Positions 8,596 to 16,592 of a stretch of 64,000 bases of DNA are shown piece after piece. The position numbers and the translations under genes are program-made. The stretch is taken from assembly GCF_041927875.1 (NCBI RefSeq), contig NZ_JBHFHN010000008.1, one strand, 5' to 3'. Position 1 is the first letter of the stretch. Each line of letters opens with the position of its first letter. The notes under the pieces were generated by a model, which had not been told where the DNA came from, ran no database searches, and saw nothing but the letters and a program-made list of their open reading frames with translations. The stretch is from Paracoccus sp041927875. Its GTDB lineage: Bacteria; Pseudomonadota; Alphaproteobacteria; Rhodobacterales; Rhodobacteraceae.

Positions 8596-9975
8596 ATGAC
8601 CGCTGCGGACTGGATCATCAACACGGGTGCCGGGCGGATCGCCCGCCGTTCGGGCTGGCTGGCGCTTGGGGCAGGTCTGATCCTGTCGGCCTGCGCCGAG
8701 CGCGAGGTGATCCTGCCCGGCGCGCGTGAGGATGTCCGCGCGGGCGTCGTCGCCGCAGCCGCCAGTGCCGGCGCCAGCATCGAGGGCATGGCCGCGCCGC
8801 GCAGCGGTGTCGCGCTGGCGCTGCCTGCGATGCGCGGCAATGCCGACTGGACGCAGCGCGGCGGCAATGCGGCGCATGATGCGGGCCATGTCGCGCTTGG
8901 GGCCGGGCTGAACCGGATCTGGTCGGCCAATATCGGCCAAGGCTCGGGCAAGCGGCACCGGATCAGTGCTGATCCGATCGTTGCCGGGGGCGTCGTCTAT
9001 GCGATGGATTCGCAGGCGCGGGTCACGGCGGTTGCAGCCAATGGCGGCACGGTCTGGTCGAGTGATGTGACCCCGCCCGGTGAATCGGCGGGCAGCGCCT
9101 CGGGCGGCGGGCTGGCCTATGGCGAGGGGCGGGTCTTTGCTACCTCGGGCTTTGGCGAACTGGTGGCGCTGGATGCGCGAACCGGCACCGTGCAATGGCG
9201 CCAGCGGGTGCGCGCGCCGATTGGCGGCGCACCGGCCTATGCTGACGGGCTGGTCTATGTCGTGGGCCGCGACGGGTCGGGCTGGGCCGTGCGCGCCAGC
9301 GATGGCCGGGTGCAATGGACGGCCGAGGGAACGCCCGGCAATGCCGGTGTGACCGGTGTCGCCGCCCCCGCCGTCGATCCGCGGATGGTGGTCTTCCCGC
9401 AGGCCTCGGGTGAGGTGAACGCGGCGCTGCGCCAGGGCGGCATGCCCCTGTGGACGGCGCATGTCGCCGGGCAGCGTCTGGGCCGGGCCATTGGGTCGCT
9501 CAGCGATCTGACGGGTGAGCCGGTGATCCGCGGCAACACCGTCTATGCGGCGAACTCGGCCGGGCAGATGGCGGCGCTGTCGGCCGGCAATGGCGAAGTG
9601 ATCTGGACCGCCCGCGAAGGCGCGATGAGCGCGCCGGTTGTGGCGGGCAATGCGGTGTTCGTGGTCAATGACCAGAACCAGCTTGTGCGGCTGGACGCGG
9701 CCAACGGCGGTCGGGTTTGGGCCGTCGACCTGCCCTATTTCCAGGATCGCCGCCCGAAGAAGATGAAGGCGATCTATGCCAGCTATGGCCCGGTTCTGGC
9801 CGGTGGGCGACTGTTTGTCGCCTCGGGCGACGGGCTGCTGCGGGCCTTTGATCCGACCTCGGGGGCGATGGTGGGCAGCGCGCCGATCCCCGGCGGCGCC
9901 GCCTCGGCCCCGGTGGTGGCCGGTCAGGTGCTGTATGTGATGGGCCGAAACGGCCAGCTGAACGCCTATCGATAG
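8596..9975 (+). CDS. bamB: outer-membrane assembly lipoprotein BamB (PQQ-like beta-propeller)
   Basis: 459 aa lipoprotein of the BAM complex, which folds beta-barrel proteins into the outer membrane. A lipobox LSAC puts the acylated Cys at position 33, after an unusually long n-region. The rest is an eight-bladed propeller with repeated PQQ-style blades (VVYAMDSQARVTAVAANGG, LVALDARTGTVQWRQ, AALSAGNGEVIW, QLVRLDAANGGRVWAVD). It is longer than E. coli BamB (392 aa), mainly because of about 100 residues between the lipid anchor and the first blade. It lies 49 bp after yfgM and is followed by der, supporting co-transcription. Confidence 0.92.
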   Translation: MTAADWIINTGAGRIARRSGWLALGAGLILSACAEREVILPGAREDVRAGVVAAAASAGASIEGMAAPRSGVALALPAMRGNADWTQRGGNAAHDAGHVALGAGLNRIWSANIGQGSGKRHRISADPIVAGGVVYAMDSQARVTAVAANGGTVWSSDVTPPGESAGSASGGGLAYGEGRVFATSGFGELVALDARTGTVQWRQRVRAPIGGAPAYADGLVYVVGRDGSGWAVRASDGRVQWTAEGTPGNAGVTGVAAPAVDPRMVVFPQASGEVNAALRQGGMPLWTAHVAGQRLGRAIGSLSDLTGEPVIRGNTVYAANSAGQMAALSAGNGEVIWTAREGAMSAPVVAGNAVFVVNDQNQLVRLDAANGGRVWAVDLPYFQDRRPKKMKAIYASYGPVLAGGRLFVASGDGLLRAFDPTSGAMVGSAPIPGGAASAPVVAGQVLYVMGRNGQLNAYR

Positions 9976-9983
9976 GGTGGGCA

Positions 9984-10069
9984 GCGGGGGCTGTGCGCCC
10001 GTCGCCACCGCGCTTGAACCGGTGGCGCCGCGGTGGCGACCCCCCCGGATATTTTTGCCAGGAAGAAAG
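9984..10069 (+). repeat. dispersed hairpin/GTATTT-AAGAAGAAAG repeat, copy 1
   Basis: Intergenic between bamB and der. A GGGGGCTGTGCGCCC hairpin, then the inverted repeat GTCGCCACCGC..GCGGTGGCGAC, then the core CCCCCCCGGATATTTTTGCCAGGAAGAAAG (shown here in parts: CCCCCCCGGATATTTTT at 10040 and GCCAGGAAGAAAG ending at 10069). It has the same two-part layout as the copies near 43.7, 47.4, 48.5 and 51.8 kb, and ends 30 bp before the der start. Confidence 0.6.
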
Positions 10070-10098
10070 GGCCGCGGGCGGGGCTTGCGGAAGGTCAG

Positions 10099-11598
10099 AT
10101 GAGTTTCACACTTGCCATCGTCGGACGGCCGAATGTCGGCAAGTCCACCCTGTTCAACCGACTGGTCGGCAAGAAGCTGGCCTTGGTCGACAACCAGCCC
10201 GGCGTGACGCGCGATCTGCGCGAAGGGCAGGGTCGGCTGGGCGATCTGCGCTTCATCGTGATCGACAGCGCCGGTCTTGAAATGGCCGAGGACGACAGCC
10301 TTCAGGGCCGGATGCGCCGCCTGACCGAACGCGCCGTGGATGAGGCCGATGTGGTCCTGTTCGTCATTGACGCCCGCGACGGGGTGACGGCGGCGGACGA
10401 ATACTTCGCCGACATCCTGCGCAAGCGCGCCGAACATGTGATCGTGGCGGCCAACAAATCCGAAGGCCGCGCCGGTGAGGCGGGTGCGCTTGAGGCTTAT
10501 GGTCTTGGCTTGGGCGAGCCGCTGCGCATCTCGGCCGAGCATGGCGAGGGGATGGACGATCTGTATCGCGTCCTGCAACCCTTGGCCGATCTGTTCGCCG
10601 AACGGCACGCCGCCGATATTCCGATCGTCGATATCGACGTGGATGAGGACGGCGAGGCCGCGCCCCATGCCATCACCGAGACCAACCCGCTGCAAATCGC
10701 GGTGATCGGTCGCCCCAATGCCGGGAAATCGACGCTGATCAACAAGATCCTGGGCGAGGAGCGGCTGCTGACCGGTCCCGAGGCCGGGATCACCCGCGAT
10801 TCGATCAGCCTGCGCAGCGAGTTCATGGGCACGCCCATCCGCATTTTCGACACTGCCGGGATGCGCAAGAAGGCCAAGGTGAACGACAAGCTGGAAAAGC
10901 TGTCGGTGGCCGACGGGCTGCGCGCCGTGCGCTTTGCCGAGGTGGTCGTGGTGCTGCTGGACGTCGCAATCCCGTTTGAACAGCAGGATCTGCGCATCGC
11001 CGATTATGCCGCCGACGAGGGGCGCGCGGTGGTCGTTGCCGCGAACAAATGGGATCTTGAGGAGGACAAGCCCGAAAAGCTGAAAGAGCTGCGCGAGGCC
11101 TTTGAACGGCTGCTTCCGCAGTTGCGTGGCGCGCCGCTGGTGACGGTCTCGGCCAAGACCGGCAAGGGGCTGGACCGGCTGCATGACGCGATCCTGGCCG
11201 CGCATGATGTGTGGAACCGCCGCATCTCGACCGCGCGGCTGAATCAGTGGCTGGGCGCGATGACGGAATCGCATCCGCCGCCCGCGCCGGGCGGGCGCCG
11301 CATCAAGCTGCGCTACATGACGCAGGTCAAGACCCGGCCCCCGGCCTTTGTGGTGATGGCGACCCATACCGACAAGCTGCCCGAAAGCTATGCGCGCTAT
11401 CTGGTCAACGGGCTGCGCGACGATTTCGACATGCAGGGCACGCCGATCCGGCTGACCTTCCGCGATCAGGGCGAAAAGAACCCCTACAAGGATCGCGCGA
11501 CCAAGAACACCGGTCGGTCGCGGCTGAAAAAGCATCTGGGCGGGGCGCCGACCGATGCCCCGAAAAAGCCATCAAGCGGGCGCAAGCCGAAGCATTGA
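10099..11598 (+). CDS. der: ribosome biogenesis GTPase Der (EngA)
   Basis: Double GTPase needed for 50S subunit maturation, 499 aa. G-domain 1 starts at once with GRPNVGKST; its switch II block reads IDSAGLEM and its base-recognition motif is NKSE rather than NKxD, as often seen in G1 of this family. G-domain 2 has GRPNAGKST, DTAGMRKKAKV and NKWD. A C-terminal KH-like domain with basic tail ends the protein (GRSRLKKHLGG..RKPKH). The ATG at 10099 is preferred because it puts MSFTLAIVGRPN at the N-terminus; an open extension to 10033 would run through the repeat element. Confidence 0.96.
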   Translation: MSFTLAIVGRPNVGKSTLFNRLVGKKLALVDNQPGVTRDLREGQGRLGDLRFIVIDSAGLEMAEDDSLQGRMRRLTERAVDEADVVLFVIDARDGVTAADEYFADILRKRAEHVIVAANKSEGRAGEAGALEAYGLGLGEPLRISAEHGEGMDDLYRVLQPLADLFAERHAADIPIVDIDVDEDGEAAPHAITETNPLQIAVIGRPNAGKSTLINKILGEERLLTGPEAGITRDSISLRSEFMGTPIRIFDTAGMRKKAKVNDKLEKLSVADGLRAVRFAEVVVVLLDVAIPFEQQDLRIADYAADEGRAVVVAANKWDLEEDKPEKLKELREAFERLLPQLRGAPLVTVSAKTGKGLDRLHDAILAAHDVWNRRISTARLNQWLGAMTESHPPPAPGGRRIKLRYMTQVKTRPPAFVVMATHTDKLPESYARYLVNGLRDDFDMQGTPIRLTFRDQGEKNPYKDRATKNTGRSRLKKHLGGAPTDAPKKPSSGRKPKH

Positions 11599-11612
11599 CA
11601 GGGTGACGGGGG

Positions 11613-12422
11613 TCAGGTGCTGACGCGCACGATCCCCGCCGCCAGAAGCGAGATCCCGGCAACCGCCATCAGCGTGACGGGCAGCGTCTCGTGCCCCGGC
11701 AGGCCGATCTGCGTGGCGGCGGTGCCGATCAGCGCCCAGATCACCGACAGCGACAGTTCCGGCGTGCGATGCGCCGCCAGTTGCGTGCCAAGCGCCAGCA
11801 GCGCGATCGCCAGCAGCGCGACCGCGACCGCCGCCCCCGGCGCGATGCCGATCGGATCTTTCAGCGTCACCGCCATCATCGAGCCGGTAACGGCGATCGA
11901 CCAGCCCGCGAACAGCGCCACGGGGGCAATGCTGAGAAACCGCAACCGGGCGATGCGCCGCGACATTTGCGTCAGCCGCAGGACAGGGCTGCGGCGCGGG
12001 CTTTGCAGTGCGCGATGCGACTGGGCCAGCACCCGCAGCGCCAGCACGACCTGAAGCCCGGCCAGTGCCGTCGCCAGTGCCGGGGCGGGGTGCAGGATCA
12101 GCGGCCACAGCCCGCCCGTGATCAGGGCGAATGACAGCGGCAGCGCCACAGATGCGGGCTGCGCGCCGACCCGCAGCACCCGGCCAAGCCGCAGCGCCGA
12201 TTTCAGCAGGATCAGCACGGCCACCACAAAGGTCAGCACCGACAGCGCGCTGAACGGCCGGGCAAAGGCCGACAGATCAAGCGGATAGGTCGGCCCGCCG
12301 GGCAGGCCATGGAACGCCATCCAGGACCAGACCGCCAGAAAAGCCGAAGCCGTCGCGACCTGAAAGGAGGCGACGATCAAGGCCTTGGGATCAGGCCGGA
12401 AGGGGGGGCGATCCTGTGTCAT
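11613..12422 (-). CDS. multi-pass membrane protein of unknown function
   Basis: 269 aa with seven or eight predicted hydrophobic helices and short polar loops. The N-terminus is cytoplasmic-like and proline-rich (RPPFRPDPK), then a Trp-rich first helix (AFLAVWSWMAFHG). I recognise no catalytic motif and no family with confidence; it has a superficial likeness to small Trp-rich sensory/carrier membrane proteins. It is encoded 41 bp downstream of serS in the same direction and probably read from the same transcript, and it converges on der with only 14 bp between stops. Confidence 0.7.
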   Translation of the reverse strand: MTQDRPPFRPDPKALIVASFQVATASAFLAVWSWMAFHGLPGGPTYPLDLSAFARPFSALSVLTFVVAVLILLKSALRLGRVLRVGAQPASVALPLSFALITGGLWPLILHPAPALATALAGLQVVLALRVLAQSHRALQSPRRSPVLRLTQMSRRIARLRFLSIAPVALFAGWSIAVTGSMMAVTLKDPIGIAPGAAVAVALLAIALLALGTQLAAHRTPELSLSVIWALIGTAATQIGLPGHETLPVTLMAVAGISLLAAGIVRVST

Positions 12423-12463
12423 GCCGTCCCAACGCCGATCTGCCGGGGCGGTTCCTTAGGCTG

Positions 12464-13753
12464 TCAGACCAATGTGCCGGTCGCGTCGATCCGCGTTTTG
12501 CCGCCCAGATAGGGATGCAGCGCGGCGGGCAGATCGACCGAGCCATCAGCCTGCTGGCCGTTTTCCAAGACCGCGATCAGGCAGCGCCCGACCGCAAGGC
12601 CCGAGCCGTTCAGCGTATGCACGAACTCGGGCTTGGCGGTGCCGTCCTTGAAGCGCGCGTTCATCCGCCGCGCCTGGAAATCGCCGCAATCGCTGATGCT
12701 GGAAATCTCGCGATAGGTGTTCTGGCCGGGCAGCCAGGCCTCGATGTCGTGCGTCTTGCGCGCGCCAAAGCCCATGTCCCCGGTGCATAGCACGATGGTG
12801 CGATAGGGGATATTCAGCGCCTCAAGGATCGCCTCGGCGCAGGTGGTCATCCGGTCGTGTTCGGTGCGGGCGTCATCCGGTCGGGTGATCGAGACCATCT
12901 CGACCTTTTCAAACTGGTGCTGGCGCAGCATCCCGGCGGTGTCCTTGCCGGCCGATCCGGCCTCGGAGCGGAAGCACTGGGTATGGGCGACCATGCGGCG
13001 CGGCAGGCTGGATGCGTCGACGACTTCGCCGTTGACGGTGTTGGTCAGCGTCACCTCGGCGGTGGGGACCAGCCACCAGCCTTCGCGGGTCTGATAGCTG
13101 TCTTCGCCAAACTTGGGCAACTGGCCGGTCCCGAACATCATTTCGGGCAGGACCAGAACCGGGGTCCAGGTCTCGGTCAGGTCATGGCGGTCGACATGGG
13201 TATCCAACATGAACTGCGCCAAGGCCCGATGCAGGCGGGCGACCGCGCCACGCAGCACGACAAAGCGCGCGCCGGACAGTTTCGCAGCCATGGCGAAATC
13301 CATGCCCGATTGCACGGCGGGCAGTTGGTAATGCTCCAGCGGCGTGAAATCAAAGGCGCGTGGGGTGCCCCAGCGGCGCAGTTCGACATTGCCGGATTCG
13401 TCATCGCCCAGCGGCACATCGTCATGCGGCAGGTTCGGGATGGTCATCAACAGATCGCGCAGCGCGCCGTCCAGCTCGGCCGCGCGGGCGGTCATCGCGG
13501 CCACCTGCGCCTTCTTGTCGGCCACCAGGGCGCGCAGCCGTTCAAAGCCTTCCTCATCGCCCTTGGCCTTCGCGGCGCCCACCTCTTTCGCGGCGCGGTT
13601 CTGCTCGGCTTGCGCGGCCTCGGCCTCAGCGATCGCCGCGCGGCGCGTTTCATCCAGCGCCAGCACCTGACCAGCCATCGGCGACAGGCCACGCTTGCCC
13701 AAGGCGGCGTCGAAAGCGGCGGGATTTTCGCGGATGGCGCGGATGTCGTGCAT
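12464..13753 (-). CDS. serS: serine--tRNA ligase
   Basis: Class II aminoacyl-tRNA synthetase charging tRNA-Ser and tRNA-Sec, 429 aa, the normal length. The N-terminal antiparallel coiled-coil arm (about residues 30-105, Ala/Glu/Lys-rich) is followed by the catalytic core: motif 2 in QCFRSEAGSAGKDTAGMLRQ, HQFEKVEM as the serine-pocket region, and motif 3 NGSGLAVGRCLIAVLEN. ATG start as in relatives. A tRNA-Thr gene in the same direction lies about 75 bp upstream. Confidence 0.97.
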   Translation of the reverse strand: MHDIRAIRENPAAFDAALGKRGLSPMAGQVLALDETRRAAIAEAEAAQAEQNRAAKEVGAAKAKGDEEGFERLRALVADKKAQVAAMTARAAELDGALRDLLMTIPNLPHDDVPLGDDESGNVELRRWGTPRAFDFTPLEHYQLPAVQSGMDFAMAAKLSGARFVVLRGAVARLHRALAQFMLDTHVDRHDLTETWTPVLVLPEMMFGTGQLPKFGEDSYQTREGWWLVPTAEVTLTNTVNGEVVDASSLPRRMVAHTQCFRSEAGSAGKDTAGMLRQHQFEKVEMVSITRPDDARTEHDRMTTCAEAILEALNIPYRTIVLCTGDMGFGARKTHDIEAWLPGQNTYREISSISDCGDFQARRMNARFKDGTAKPEFVHTLNGSGLAVGRCLIAVLENGQQADGSVDLPAALHPYLGGKTRIDATGTLV

Positions 13754-13826
13754 GGCTGGCTCCTGTCAAAGACGCGCACGTCCTAGCCGATCGGATCGGT
13801 CGGGGGAAGCGTCGATGAAAGGGGGA

Positions 13827-13901
<75 letters not shown>

Positions 13902-13912
13902 ACGGTGCGCGC

Positions 13913-13941
13913 CGTTTAGATAAGATCGCGGCACTGCGCAA
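13913..13941 (-). promoter_or_regulatory. putative tRNA-Thr promoter
   Basis: On the minus strand TTGCGC (13941-13936) and TAAACG (13918-13913) are 17 bp apart, with the -10 ending 12 bp before the tRNA. The CTAAAC-GCG block is shared with the tRNA-Ile2 promoter region. Confidence 0.45.
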
Positions 13942-14064
13942 GGGGGGTCATGAGGGTTTTTGCGAAAGCCTGTCGGCGCCCTGCCGCCGATCGCCGGGGC
14001 AGGGGGGAAGACCGGGGCGCGGGCGCGCCTTTACGCAGGGGGCAGGCATTGCTATGGACGCCCG

Positions 14065-14235
14065 ATGAGCCGCAAATCCCCGCCCCCTGCGCCCGATGCC
14101 AGCCGCGAAGCCCGGCTGAAGGCCGCGCTGCGCGCCAATCTGGCGCGGCGCAAGGCGCAGGCGCGGGCACGCGCGGCCGATGAGACAGAGATCACGCCGG
14201 AGGATACCGGCAGGGATGAGGACGGGCATGGATAG
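14065..14235 (+). CDS. small basic/charged protein upstream of murA, unknown function
   Basis: 56 aa. The N-terminal two thirds is strongly basic and helical (REARLKAALRANLARRKAQA), the tail is acidic. It overlaps murA by 8 bp. Short proteins of this look directly before murA are common in Rhodobacteraceae, which is the main reason to accept it. No catalytic motif; it may bind nucleic acid or a partner protein. The start was chosen at the ATG that gives this conserved look; the frame is open further upstream but dissimilar in character. Confidence 0.65.
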   Translation: MSRKSPPPAPDASREARLKAALRANLARRKAQARARAADETEITPEDTGRDEDGHG

Positions 14236-15496
14236 CATCATCGTCAAGGGTAACGGGCCGCTGAAGGGTGCGATTCCGATCGCCGGGGCGAAGAACGCCT
14301 GTCTGGCGCTGATGCCGGCCACGCTGTTGTCGGAGGAGCCGCTGACCCTGACCAATGCGCCGCGGCTGTCGGACATCCGCACGATGACGCAGCTTCTGGC
14401 CAGCCTTGGGGCCGAGGTCACGCAATTGCAGGGCGGTCAGGTGCTGGCCATGTCCAGCCACGACATCAACAATCTGACCGCCGATTATGACATCGTGCGC
14501 AAGATGCGGGCCAGCAATCTGGTGCTGGGGCCGCTGCTGGCGCGGGCGGGGCAGGCTGTCGTATCGCTGCCCGGCGGTTGCGCGATCGGCGCGCGGCCGA
14601 TGGATCTGCATATCTTCGGGCTGGAAAAGCTGGGCGCCGAGATCGAACTGCGCGACGGCTATCTGCACGCGGTCGCGCCGCGCGGGTTGAAAGGCGCGGT
14701 GATCGAACTGCGTTTTGCCAGCGTGGGCGCCACCGAAAACATCGTCATGGCCGCCACTTTGGCCAAGGGTACGACGGTTCTGAAGAACGCCGCGCGCGAA
14801 CCGGAAATCGTCGATCTGGTCGCCTGCCTGCGCGCCATGGGCGCCCAGATCGAGGGCGAGGGCACCGAGACGATCACCATCCAGGGCGTCGACCGCCTGC
14901 GCGGCGCGACCCATCCGGTTGTCACCGACCGGATCGAACTGGGCACCTATATGCTGGCCCCGGCGATTGCGGGGGGCGAGGTCGAATGCCTGGGTGGGCG
15001 CATCGATCTGGTCGGCAGCTTCTGCGAAAAGCTGGACGAGGCCGGGATCAGCGTCGAGGAAACGCCGCGCGGGCTGAAGGTCAGCCGCAAGAATGGGCGG
15101 GTCAAGGCGGTGAACGTCCGCACCGAGGTGTTCCCCGGCTTCCCGACCGACCTTCAGGCGCAGATGATGGCGCTGCTGTGCACCGCCACCGGCACCAGCG
15201 TGCTGGAGGAAACGATCTTTGAAAACCGTTTCATGCACGCCCCCGAACTGATGCGCATGGGCGCGCAGATCGAGGTGCAGGGCGGCCATGCGACCGTGCA
15301 TGGGGTCGAGCGGTTGAAGGGTGCGCCGGTGATGGCCACCGACCTGCGCGCCAGCGTCAGCCTGATTCTGGCCGGTCTGGCCGCCGAGGGCGAAACCATC
15401 GTCCGCCGCGTCTATCATCTGGATCGCGGCTATGAGCGGGTCGAGGACAAGCTGCGCGCCATCGGCGCTGTGATCGAACGGGTGAAAGAGGAATGA
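14228..15496 (+). CDS. murA: UDP-N-acetylglucosamine 1-carboxyvinyltransferase (MurA)
   Basis: First committed step of peptidoglycan synthesis: transfers enolpyruvate from PEP to UDP-GlcNAc in the cytoplasm. 422 aa, standard. Two inside-out alpha/beta barrels; N-terminal GAKNACLALMPATLL holds the Lys-Asn pair that binds substrate. The catalytic cysteine sits in PGGCAIGARPMDLH, equivalent to Cys115 of the E. coli enzyme, so fosfomycin sensitivity is expected from the active site. Overlaps the small gene before it and the DUF2948 gene after it (ATGA), implying translational coupling. Confidence 0.97.
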   Translation: MDSIIVKGNGPLKGAIPIAGAKNACLALMPATLLSEEPLTLTNAPRLSDIRTMTQLLASLGAEVTQLQGGQVLAMSSHDINNLTADYDIVRKMRASNLVLGPLLARAGQAVVSLPGGCAIGARPMDLHIFGLEKLGAEIELRDGYLHAVAPRGLKGAVIELRFASVGATENIVMAATLAKGTTVLKNAAREPEIVDLVACLRAMGAQIEGEGTETITIQGVDRLRGATHPVVTDRIELGTYMLAPAIAGGEVECLGGRIDLVGSFCEKLDEAGISVEETPRGLKVSRKNGRVKAVNVRTEVFPGFPTDLQAQMMALLCTATGTSVLEETIFENRFMHAPELMRMGAQIEVQGGHATVHGVERLKGAPVMATDLRASVSLILAGLAAEGETIVRRVYHLDRGYERVEDKLRAIGAVIERVKEE

Positions 15497-15960
15497 TGAC
15501 CGACGCACGATTCGAGGACGGCGGCGAGGCCGCGATCAGCCTGAAGGCGGAAACGCCCGAAGATCTGGCGGTGATCTCGGCCCTGGTGCAGGATGCGGTG
15601 CTGGCCGTGACCGACATTCGCCACGATCCCCGCGCGCGGCAATTGGCCTTGCTGATCAACCGCTTCCGCTGGGAGGATCCGCGCGCCGGGCAGAATCCCG
15701 AACGCGCCCGCGCGCTGCTGGTGATCGGCGGCGTGGCGGCGGTGCGTCACCAGGGCATCGACCGTGGCCAGCCCGACACGGTGCTGTCGCTGCTTGCCGC
15801 CGACTGGCAGCCCGACCAGGACGGCGCCGGGCGGATCGTGCTGACGCTGGCGGGCGACGGCGCCTTGGCGGCGGATGTCGAATGTCTGGACGTGACGCTG
15901 CGCGATGTGACGCGGCCTTATCGCGCGCCCTCGGGGCAAGTGCCGCGCCACCCGGATTGA
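15493..15960 (+). CDS. DUF2948 family protein
   Basis: 155 aa cytoplasmic protein of unknown function, coupled to murA through a 4-bp overlap. The conserved block LLINRFRWED, the central VAAVRHQGIDR and the C-terminal DVTLRDVTRPYRAPSGQ are as I remember for this alphaproteobacterial family. In many relatives hisD follows directly; here a terminator and tRNA-Gly follow and hisD lies about 30 kb away. An alternative start one codon downstream is equally possible. Confidence 0.82.
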   Translation: MMTDARFEDGGEAAISLKAETPEDLAVISALVQDAVLAVTDIRHDPRARQLALLINRFRWEDPRAGQNPERARALLVIGGVAAVRHQGIDRGQPDTVLSLLAADWQPDQDGAGRIVLTLAGDGALAADVECLDVTLRDVTRPYRAPSGQVPRHPD

Positions 15961-16006
15961 GGGGGCGACTCTGGCACCTTGCCCGCCTGAAAATCGCCCG
16001 CACCGG

Positions 16007-16027
16007 CCCGCGCCGTTGCGGGTTTTT
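16007..16027 (+). terminator. intrinsic terminator of the murA operon
   Basis: CCCGC/GCGGG stem with a 6-nt loop, followed by TTTTT, 47 bp after the DUF2948 stop. Confidence 0.65.
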
Positions 16028-16100
16028 ACGTTCGTTGGGCCAATTTTTTCCGCAATCACAGATGCTTGCAGGATTTTTGCAGATGCCGCGCATTTTTCCC

Positions 16101-16128
16101 TTGCAGGGGCGCGCGGGCTTCCTTAAAT
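16101..16128 (+). promoter_or_regulatory. putative tRNA-Gly promoter
   Basis: TTGCAG and TTAAAT are 16 bp apart, 38 bp before the mature tRNA. Four T-tracts (16023, 16044, 16074, 16093) lie just upstream at spacings near whole helical turns and may act as UP-type or bent DNA. Confidence 0.45.
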
Positions 16129-16166
16129 CACCGCTCACCGAAGGGGAAACCCACCGGATACGGAAT

Positions 16167-16241
16167 GCGGGCGTAGCTCAGGGGTAGAGCATAACCTTGC
16201 CAAGGTTAGGGTCGTGAGTTCGAATCTCATCGCCCGCTCCA
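16167..16241 (+). tRNA. tRNA-Gly (GCC)
   Basis: 75 nt with encoded CCA at 16239-16241. Acceptor GCGGGCG/CGCCCGC; anticodon stem TAACC/GGTTA around TTGCCAA, anticodon GCC; T-arm GTGAG-TTCGAAT-CTCAT. A strong terminator follows after 21 bp. Confidence 0.97.
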
Positions 16242-16262
16242 GTATCCAGACGGTTTGAAAAG

Positions 16263-16284
16263 GGCGGCGCGAGCCGCCTTTTTT
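16263..16284 (+). terminator. intrinsic terminator after tRNA-Gly
   Basis: GGCGGC-GCGA-GCCGCC stem-loop followed by six T; A residues precede the stem on the left. Confidence 0.85.
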
Positions 16285-16322
16285 CGTTTCCGATCAGATG
16301 TTTGGCACTGTCTGGGGCGGGT

Positions 16323-16398
16323 TGGTAGGCCCGGAGGGACTTGAACCCCCAACCAAGGCGTTATGAGCGCCCTGCTCTGACCATTGAGCTACAGGCCC
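16323..16398 (-). tRNA. tRNA-Ile2 (CAT, lysidine-modified)
   Basis: 76 nt with encoded CCA. The anticodon loop CTCATAA gives anticodon CAT, so it could be read as Met. The body, however, matches the minor isoleucine tRNA: GCAGGGCG before and the TTGGT-variable-loop and GGTTCAAGTCC T-arm after are nearly those of E. coli tRNA-Ile2. TilS would convert C34 to lysidine so that it reads ATA. Confidence 0.82.
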
Positions 16399-16409
16399 GA
16401 CCTGATCGC

Positions 16410-16437
16410 GGTTTAGCAGCACAGGGGCAGGGGTCAA
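16410..16437 (-). promoter_or_regulatory. putative tRNA-Ile2 promoter
   Basis: Minus-strand TTGACC (16437-16432) and TAAACC (16415-16410) 16 bp apart, ending 11 bp before the tRNA 5' end. Confidence 0.5.
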
Positions 16438-16458
16438 GCACTCTGCCGCGCCCCCCGC

Positions 16459-16504
16459 ACCGGCTGTGCACAAGCAGTGCAAAGAATGTACACCGGCTGT
16501 GCAC
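16459..16504 (+). promoter_or_regulatory. paired TGTGCAC motifs upstream of purM
   Basis: The 13-mer ACCGGCTGTGCAC occurs at 16459-16471 and again at 16492-16504, 33 bp apart (about three helical turns), with related AGTGCA and TGTACA words between. It lies 36 bp before the candidate purM -35. It looks like a pair of operator sites for a dimeric regulator; similar TGTGCAC words occur before the PPDK-like gene at 62.6 kb. Confidence 0.4.
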
Positions 16505-16539
16505 CGATCCCGCCCGCCGCCCGCGCCATCGTCTTGGCG

Positions 16540-16568
16540 TTGTCGCGCAGGCGCAGATCGGCTATCGG
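16540..16568 (+). promoter_or_regulatory. putative purM promoter
   Basis: TTGTCG and TATCGG with a 17-bp spacer, 24 bp before the ATG. Confidence 0.45.
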
Positions 16569-16592
16569 GGGGCAACAGATGAAGGTGCGCCC

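Noticed and set aside
8488..11535. Very long minus-strand open frame (over 1000 codons) opposite bamB and der
   Set aside because: It is the antisense shadow of two well-supported genes in GC-rich DNA; composition (His, Arg, Gln-rich) is that of a shadow frame.
16323..16398. Calling the CAT-anticodon tRNA a methionine tRNA
   Set aside because: The body and T-arm match the Ile2 type closely, and initiator features (three G-C pairs in the anticodon stem, mismatched 1-72) are lacking.
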